Source of the DNA: Nitrosomonas sp.
GTDB lineage: Bacteria > Pseudomonadota > Gammaproteobacteria > Burkholderiales > Nitrosomonadaceae
DNA: 43,767 bases
Reading direction: 5' to 3'
Assembly: GCA_020852475.1 (NCBI GenBank)
Contig: JADZAR010000144.1
Coordinates: 1 to 43,767, forward strand
Shown here one piece after another: positions 39,156 to 43,767 of this stretch. The first letter of the stretch is position 1. Every line of letters begins with the position of its first letter. The notes below the pieces were generated by a model. That model was not told the DNA's origin. It made no database searches and saw nothing but the letters and a program-made list of their open reading frames with translations. Position numbers and translations under genes: made by a program.

Positions 39156-40220
39156 ATGGACGAAAACAGAAGCAAAGCACTTGCCAACGCACTGGCTCAA
39201 ATTGAAAAGCAGTTCGGCAAGGGATCCATCATGCGTCTGGGCGCTAACGATGTCGCCAATGATATTCAAGTCGTCTCCACCGGTTCGCTCAGTCTCGATA
39301 TTGCGCTAGGCGTCGGCGGGCTGCCGCGCGGGCGTGTCATTGAAATCTACGGCCCGGAATCCTCCGGCAAAACGACGCTCACCTTGCAGGTTATCGCCGA
39401 AATGCAGAAACTCGGCGGCACCGCGGCCTTTATTGACGCTGAGCACGCGCTCGATCCCCAGTATGCCCAGAAGATCGGCGTCAACGTGCAGGAGCTTTTA
39501 ATTTCACAGCCGGACAATGGCGAACAGGCGCTGGAAATCGCTGACATGCTGGTGCGTTCCGGTTCAATCGATATCGTAGTCATCGACTCCGTCGCCGCAT
39601 TGACGCCACGCGCCGAAATCGAAGGCGAAATGGGCGATCCGCAAATGGGGTTGCAGGCCCGCCTCATGTCCCAGGCGCTGCGCAAACTGACCGCCAATAT
39701 CAAACGCAGCAACACCATGGTGATCTTCATCAACCAGATCCGTATGAAAATCGGCGTCATTTTCGGCAATCCGGAAACCACAACCGGCGGCAACGCACTC
39801 AAATTCTACGCATCCGTCCGCCTCGATATTCGACGCACCGGCGCCATCAAAAAAGGTGACGAAACCATCGGCAGCGAAACCCGCGTCAAGGTGGTAAAAA
39901 ACAAAGTAGCGCCCCCCTTCAAACAGGCTGACTTTGATATTCTTTACGGTGAAGGCATTTCCCGCGAAAGCGAAATTATTGAACTCGGCGTTCAGCATAA
40001 ACTGATCGACAAGGCAGGCGCCTGGTACGCCTACAATGGCGAAAAAATCGGCCAGGGCAAGGATAACGTCCGCGACTATCTGAAAGAGCACCCGAACATG
40101 GCGCAGGAAATTGAAAAGAAAATCCGCGCAGCGGTTGGTCTGGCGGATGCGGGTAAGAAAAGCAAAAATCCTGAAAGCAATGCCGGCAAAAACGATACCG
40201 GCAATCCGGATAGCAAATAA
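39156..40220 (+). CDS. recA: Recombinase RecA
   Basis: RecA coats single-stranded DNA, pairs homologous strands and triggers the SOS response. The 354 residues include Walker [10 protein letters not shown] (66-74), [34 protein letters not shown] (Walker B) and the DNA-binding loop region with [20 protein letters not shown]. The C-terminal tail is acidic and polar, as usual. The length matches E. coli (353). An AGGA precedes the ATG. recX follows by 15 bp. Confidence 0.99.
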   Translation: MDENRSKALANALAQIEKQFGKGSIMRLGANDVANDIQVVSTGSLSLDIALGVGGLPRGRVIEIYGPESSGKTTLTLQVIAEMQKLGGTAAFIDAEHALDPQYAQKIGVNVQELLISQPDNGEQALEIADMLVRSGSIDIVVIDSVAALTPRAEIEGEMGDPQMGLQARLMSQALRKLTANIKRSNTMVIFINQIRMKIGVIFGNPETTTGGNALKFYASVRLDIRRTGAIKKGDETIGSETRVKVVKNKVAPPFKQADFDILYGEGISRESEIIELGVQHKLIDKAGAWYAYNGEKIGQGKDNVRDYLKEHPNMAQEIEKKIRAAVGLADAGKKSKNPESNAGKNDTGNPDSK

Positions 40221-40235
40221 TAATCGAGTCACGCA

Positions 40236-40694
40236 ATGACGACCGGCGGCAAAACATCACTGCAAATCCGCGCGTTGCAGTATCTGGCAAAGCGCGAATA
40301 TTCGCGCTATGAGCTGGAACAAAAGCTGTCAGTCCATGAGCATTCACGGCAGCAGGTATCTGACTTGCTGGATCAGCTGGAACGGGACGGCTATTTATCC
40401 ACCGAACGCTTTGCCGAACAGACGGCGCGGATACGCCGCAGCCGCCTCGGCAGCCAGCGCATCGTTCGCGAACTCAAAGCAAAAGGCGTTGATGAACATA
40501 TTATTGCCGACATCCTGCCTGTCCTTAAAGATAACGATCTCGAAACGGCATGGCGCATCTGGCAAAAAAAATTCGGCGCGCCGCCCGTCGACCTGAAGGC
40601 GCGCGGCAAACAAATCCGCTTCATGATGAGCAGAGGCTTTTCATCGGATACCATCAACACCATACTGTCGCAAGCTGACAGGGAAGAAACATGA
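40236..40694 (+). CDS. recX: Regulatory protein RecX
   Basis: RecX binds RecA filaments and limits their growth. The 152-residue protein has the family's three-helix repeats: QIRALQYLAKREYSRYELEQ, LERDGYLSTERFAEQ, RLGSQRIVRELKAKGVDEHI, and MMSRGFSSDTI near the end. It lies 15 bp after recA and is surely cotranscribed. Its stop overlaps the next start by four bases (ATGA). Confidence 0.95.
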   Translation: MTTGGKTSLQIRALQYLAKREYSRYELEQKLSVHEHSRQQVSDLLDQLERDGYLSTERFAEQTARIRRSRLGSQRIVRELKAKGVDEHIIADILPVLKDNDLETAWRIWQKKFGAPPVDLKARGKQIRFMMSRGFSSDTINTILSQADREET

Positions 40695-41050
40695 AAAACA
40701 TACGAACACTGATTATCGGTCTGCTGATGTTCTTTGCATTCACGCACGGCGGCTGCGCCGCAGGCGGCAACATCATCACACCGATTCATGAAATCAATGT
40801 CGCAGCCGCCGCGTTTGACGGCAGGGAAGTCAATCTCAGAGGCATCACCAAAGAACCCACACGCATCCCGCTGATCGATTTAAAAGCCTATTCGCTCGAA
40901 GACGAAAGCGGCAAAATTACCATTCTGACAGGCGCCGAATTACCGCGCATGGGCATCGAAATCACCGTGCGGGTGCGCATTGAAAATCTGGCGATCATTC
41001 AGGGCGAGGCTGTCGGTACCACCGTTATTGAATTACAACGATACGAATAA
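40691..41050 (+). CDS. Small exported protein, OB-fold-like, unknown function
   Basis: I do not recognise a named family. The 119 residues begin with a signal peptide (about 1-24, RTLIIGLLMFFAFTHGGCAAGG). A Cys in THGGC could be a lipoprotein site but does not fit the usual lipobox well. The mature part, about 95 residues, looks like a small beta-barrel (FDGREVNLRGITKE, then KAYSLEDESGKITILTG, then ITVRVRIEN), similar to periplasmic OB-fold proteins. It overlaps recX by four bases and ends 12 bp before alaS, so it is part of the recA-recX-alaS transcript although its product is exported. Confidence 0.75.
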   Translation: MKNIRTLIIGLLMFFAFTHGGCAAGGNIITPIHEINVAAAAFDGREVNLRGITKEPTRIPLIDLKAYSLEDESGKITILTGAELPRMGIEITVRVRIENLAIIQGEAVGTTVIELQRYE

Positions 41051-41062
41051 ACCATTACGAAC

Positions 41063-43657
41063 ATGAAAAGCAGCGAAATCAGACAAAAGTTTCTCGAATT
41101 TTTTGAATCCCACGGCCACACCCGCGTTCCATCCAGCTCACTGGTGCCGGGAAACGATCCAACGCTGTTGTTTACCAACGCGGGGATGGTGCAGTTCAAG
41201 GATGTTTTTCTCGGCCAGGATCAGCGCAGCTATGTACGCGCAGCCAGTTCGCAGCGCTGCGTGCGCGCCGGCGGCAAGCACAATGACCTGGAAAATGTCG
41301 GCTACACGGCGCGGCATCACACGTTTTTTGAAATGCTCGGCAATTTCAGTTTCGGCGATTATTTCAAGCGCAACGCCATCCAATTTGCCTGGGAGTTTCT
41401 AACGGTCACGCTCGGCATTCCTCAGGACAGATTATGGGTCACCGTCTACGCAGAGGACGACGAAGCCGCCGACATCTGGCTCAATGAAGTCGGCGTGAAT
41501 CCGGCGCGCTTTGTCCGCATCGGCACGACGGACAATTTCTGGCAGATGGGCGATACCGGTCCATGCGGCCCGTGTTCCGAAATTTTTTACGATCATGGCC
41601 CCGATGTCGCGGGCGGACCACCCGGCTCCGCCGATGCGGATGGCGACCGCTACATCGAAATCTGGAACCTGGTGTTCATGCAATATAACCGTGACGGCAG
41701 CGGCGAGCTGCATCCGCTGCCCAGGCCCTCGGTCGACACCGGCATGGGACTGGAGCGGATTTCCGCCGTTATGCAGCAGGTGCACAGCAATTACGACATC
41801 GACCTGTTTCAGGATCTCATCAAAGCCGCCGCCCGCGAAACCGGCGCGCAGCATCTGGCGGACAACTCACTCAAAGTCATCGCCGACCACATTCGCGCGT
41901 GCGCGTTTCTGATCACCGACGGCGTTATTCCGAGCAGCGAAGGCCGCGGTTATGTCTTGCGGCGCATTATCCGCCGCGCCATCCGCCACGGCTACCGCCT
42001 GGGACAGAAGGAACCGTTCTTCTACCGGCTGGTAGCCGACCTAAGCCAGGTCATGGGCGCGGCCTACCCCGAACTGCCCGCGGCCCAAGATCGCGTTGCC
42101 AGCGTACTGCGGCAGGAAGAAGAACGCTTTGCCGAGACGCTGGAGCACGGCATGCAGGTGCTGGAAGGCGCGCTCGACAGAAACGTCAAAGCCCTTGACG
42201 GCGAAACCGCGTTTCGCCTGTACGACACCTTCGGCTTCCCGCTCGACCTGACCGCCGACATCGCCCGCGAACGCGGCATTAGCGTCGACAACGACGGCTT
42301 TGAAAAAGCCATGGCCAGACAACGCGAACAGGCGCGCGCAGCCAACAAATTCACTATGACCGAAGGACTGGCCTACCACGGCGACCACACGGTTTTTCAT
42401 GGTTATGACGCATTGCAACATGAGGGCAGAATCCTGGCGATCTACAAGGCAGGCACGCCCGTCGATTTCATCGAAGCCGGCGACGAAGCCGTCATCGTCC
42501 TCGATCACACGTCGTTCTACGCGGAATCCGGCGGCCAGGTCGGCGACAGCGGTGAGCTCATGGCCGCCAACGGCACGTTCGCCGTCACCGACACGCAGAA
42601 AATCCAGGCCGATGTGTTCGGCCACAAAGGCCTGTTGCGCAGCGGCCGCATAGTCGTCAAGGATCATGTGCAGGCACGGGTCAACCCGGCCGCGCGCGCC
42701 AGCATCGCCAACAATCATTCCGCCACACACCTGCTGCACGCCGCATTGCGCAACGTACTCGGCACGCATGTCGCGCAGAAAGGCTCGCTGGTCGACGCCA
42801 ACCGCCTGCGCTTCGACTTTTCGCACAATGCGCCGCTGACCACCGACGAAATCCGCGAAACCGAACGGCTGGTCAACGAACAAATCCGCAATAACTGGCC
42901 GGTCAGCGCCAGTCACATGAAATACGACGAAGCCGTCAAACAGGGCGCGATGGCGTTATTCGGCGAGAAATACGCCGATGTCGTCCGCGTCATCGGCATG
43001 GGCGATTTTTCCACCGAACTGTGCGGCGGCACGCATGTCGCGCAAATCGGCCAGATCGGTTTTTTCAAAATCACCGGCGAAACCGGCATTGCCGCCGGCA
43101 TCCGCCGCGTTGAAGCGGTCACCGGCAAAGCCGCTGTCGATTACGTGCAGCAACGCGAAGCGCAGCTGCAAACCATCGCGCAAACCCTCAAAACCAGTCC
43201 ACAGGAAATTCATCAGAAAATCGCGCAGATCATCGACACGGTCAAACAGACCGAAAAAGAACTGGAACAACTCAAAGCCAAACTGGCCGGTTACCAAAAC
43301 GCGGGACTGGCTGATCAAGCCCTCGATATCAAAGGCGTCAAACTGCTCACCGCCCGCCTGGAAGGTGCTAATGCCAAATCGCTGCGCGAAACGCTCGATC
43401 AGTTGAAAGACAAACTCAACACCTGCGTGATCGTGCTGGCCACCGCGGAAGCGTCTGACAAAGCCACGCTGATCGCCGGCGTCAGCGCCGACCTCACCAG
43501 CAGAATCAAAGCCGGTGAGCTCGTCAATTTCGTCGCCCAGCAGGTCGGCGGCAAAGGCGGCGGCAGGCCGGACATGGCGCAGGCAGGCGGCACGCAACCG
43601 GATCGCCTGCCCGCGGCGCTGGACGGCGTAGCGGGTTGGGTGGAAGGAAAGCTATAA
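41063..43657 (+). CDS. alaS: Alanyl-tRNA synthetase
   Basis: AlaRS charges tRNA-Ala and removes wrongly attached serine or glycine. The 864 residues show the class II catalytic domain (about 1-240, with [19 protein letters not shown] and [18 protein letters not shown]), a tRNA-binding domain (about 245-450), and an editing domain with zinc ligands H552-x3-H556 (HSATH) and C654-x3-H658 (CGGTH). A coiled coil (about 705-750) and a C-terminal domain ending with the [15 protein letters not shown] stretch follow. E. coli AlaS has 876 residues. It is clearly richer in G+C than the genes in the left half of the window. recX-alaS proximity is conserved in proteobacteria. Confidence 0.98.
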   Translation: MKSSEIRQKFLEFFESHGHTRVPSSSLVPGNDPTLLFTNAGMVQFKDVFLGQDQRSYVRAASSQRCVRAGGKHNDLENVGYTARHHTFFEMLGNFSFGDYFKRNAIQFAWEFLTVTLGIPQDRLWVTVYAEDDEAADIWLNEVGVNPARFVRIGTTDNFWQMGDTGPCGPCSEIFYDHGPDVAGGPPGSADADGDRYIEIWNLVFMQYNRDGSGELHPLPRPSVDTGMGLERISAVMQQVHSNYDIDLFQDLIKAAARETGAQHLADNSLKVIADHIRACAFLITDGVIPSSEGRGYVLRRIIRRAIRHGYRLGQKEPFFYRLVADLSQVMGAAYPELPAAQDRVASVLRQEEERFAETLEHGMQVLEGALDRNVKALDGETAFRLYDTFGFPLDLTADIARERGISVDNDGFEKAMARQREQARAANKFTMTEGLAYHGDHTVFHGYDALQHEGRILAIYKAGTPVDFIEAGDEAVIVLDHTSFYAESGGQVGDSGELMAANGTFAVTDTQKIQADVFGHKGLLRSGRIVVKDHVQARVNPAARASIANNHSATHLLHAALRNVLGTHVAQKGSLVDANRLRFDFSHNAPLTTDEIRETERLVNEQIRNNWPVSASHMKYDEAVKQGAMALFGEKYADVVRVIGMGDFSTELCGGTHVAQIGQIGFFKITGETGIAAGIRRVEAVTGKAAVDYVQQREAQLQTIAQTLKTSPQEIHQKIAQIIDTVKQTEKELEQLKAKLAGYQNAGLADQALDIKGVKLLTARLEGANAKSLRETLDQLKDKLNTCVIVLATAEASDKATLIAGVSADLTSRIKAGELVNFVAQQVGGKGGGRPDMAQAGGTQPDRLPAALDGVAGWVEGKL

Positions 43658-43678
43658 ATCGGAAATCAGGAGATGAGT

Positions 43679-43767
43679 ATGAAACCAATCACAGCAGCCG
43701 ATATCGCTGAAATGCCGTTAGAACAGCGCATTCAACTGGTTGAAGCTATTTGGGATTCAATCGCGGA
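43679..43767 (+). CDS. Addiction-module antitoxin, N-terminal part only
   Basis: The first 29 residues (starting KPITAADIAEMPLEQRIQL, then VEAIWDSIA) match the short antitoxins of the putative addiction-module family, in which LPxxERLxLVExLWDSI is the typical start. Such antitoxins bind a RelE/ParE-like toxin encoded just downstream. The ATG at 43679 is preferred because AGGAG lies six bases before it; an ATG at 43673 sits too close to it. The gene runs off the right edge, so the toxin cannot be seen. Confidence 0.7.
   Translation, partial: MKPITAADIAEMPLEQRIQLVEAIWDSIA

Noticed and set aside
39564-40232. 222-codon open frame antisense to recA
   Set aside because: Same reason: it mirrors the recA coding frame and has a low-complexity, Phe/Ala/Asp-rich translation.
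42041-42916. 291-codon open frame on the minus strand inside alaS
   Set aside because: It is fully antisense to a certain gene in GC-rich DNA, where stops are rare, and its translation has no recognisable domain.

Overview
The window looks like a chromosomal segment of a betaproteobacterium, most probably an ammonia oxidiser of the Nitrosomonadaceae. That placement is an inference. It rests on the protein family types, on a compact tkt-gap-pgk-pyk-fba carbon cluster, on a pyrophosphate-dependent phosphofructokinase next to a proton-pumping pyrophosphatase, and on NtrY/NtrX next to rsmB. No ammonia-oxidation, RuBisCO or rRNA gene lies in the window. Almost all of it is housekeeping DNA with tightly packed genes.

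Left edge (1-1514): the outer end of an insertion sequence (IS21-like repeats), a small helix-turn-helix protein and a tyrosine integrase sit against the 3' end of a tRNA with a CAU anticodon. This is the usual layout of an island inserted in a tRNA gene. Positions 1534-5285 carry rpoD, an inositol-monophosphatase-family enzyme and a thioredoxin-fold protein, all on the minus strand. Positions 5443-8630 (plus strand) carry rsmE, argA, an iron-trafficking protein and a CYTH triphosphatase-fold protein.

Middle: 8732-15972 (minus strand) is the carbon cluster tkt-gap-pgk-pyk-fba, with a 164-bp MITE-like element between pyk and fba. Positions 16369-20913 (minus strand) read aroA-cmk-rpsA-ihfB-lapA, with a short lapA and no lapB beside it. 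A lone small membrane protein follows at 21307. Positions 21698-27391 (minus strand) read LysM protein-dprA-smg-topB. Positions 27493-34357 (plus strand) read def-fmt-rsmB-DUF4390-ntrY-ntrX. The NtrX protein has lost the residues a sigma-54 activator needs for ATP hydrolysis.

Right part: 34467-38871 (minus strand) reads adk-pfp-hppA, a cluster for adenylate and pyrophosphate energy use. Positions 39156-43657 (plus strand) read recA-recX-small exported protein-alaS, visibly richer in G+C than the left half. The window ends inside the start of an addiction-module antitoxin gene.

No CRISPR array, rRNA gene or clear riboswitch was seen. I found no convincing new multi-gene system. The points most worth a second look are the degenerate NtrX, the pfp-hppA pair, the out-of-frame overlap of the helix-turn-helix gene with the integrase, the MITE-like element, the shortened lapA and the palindromes ahead of recA.
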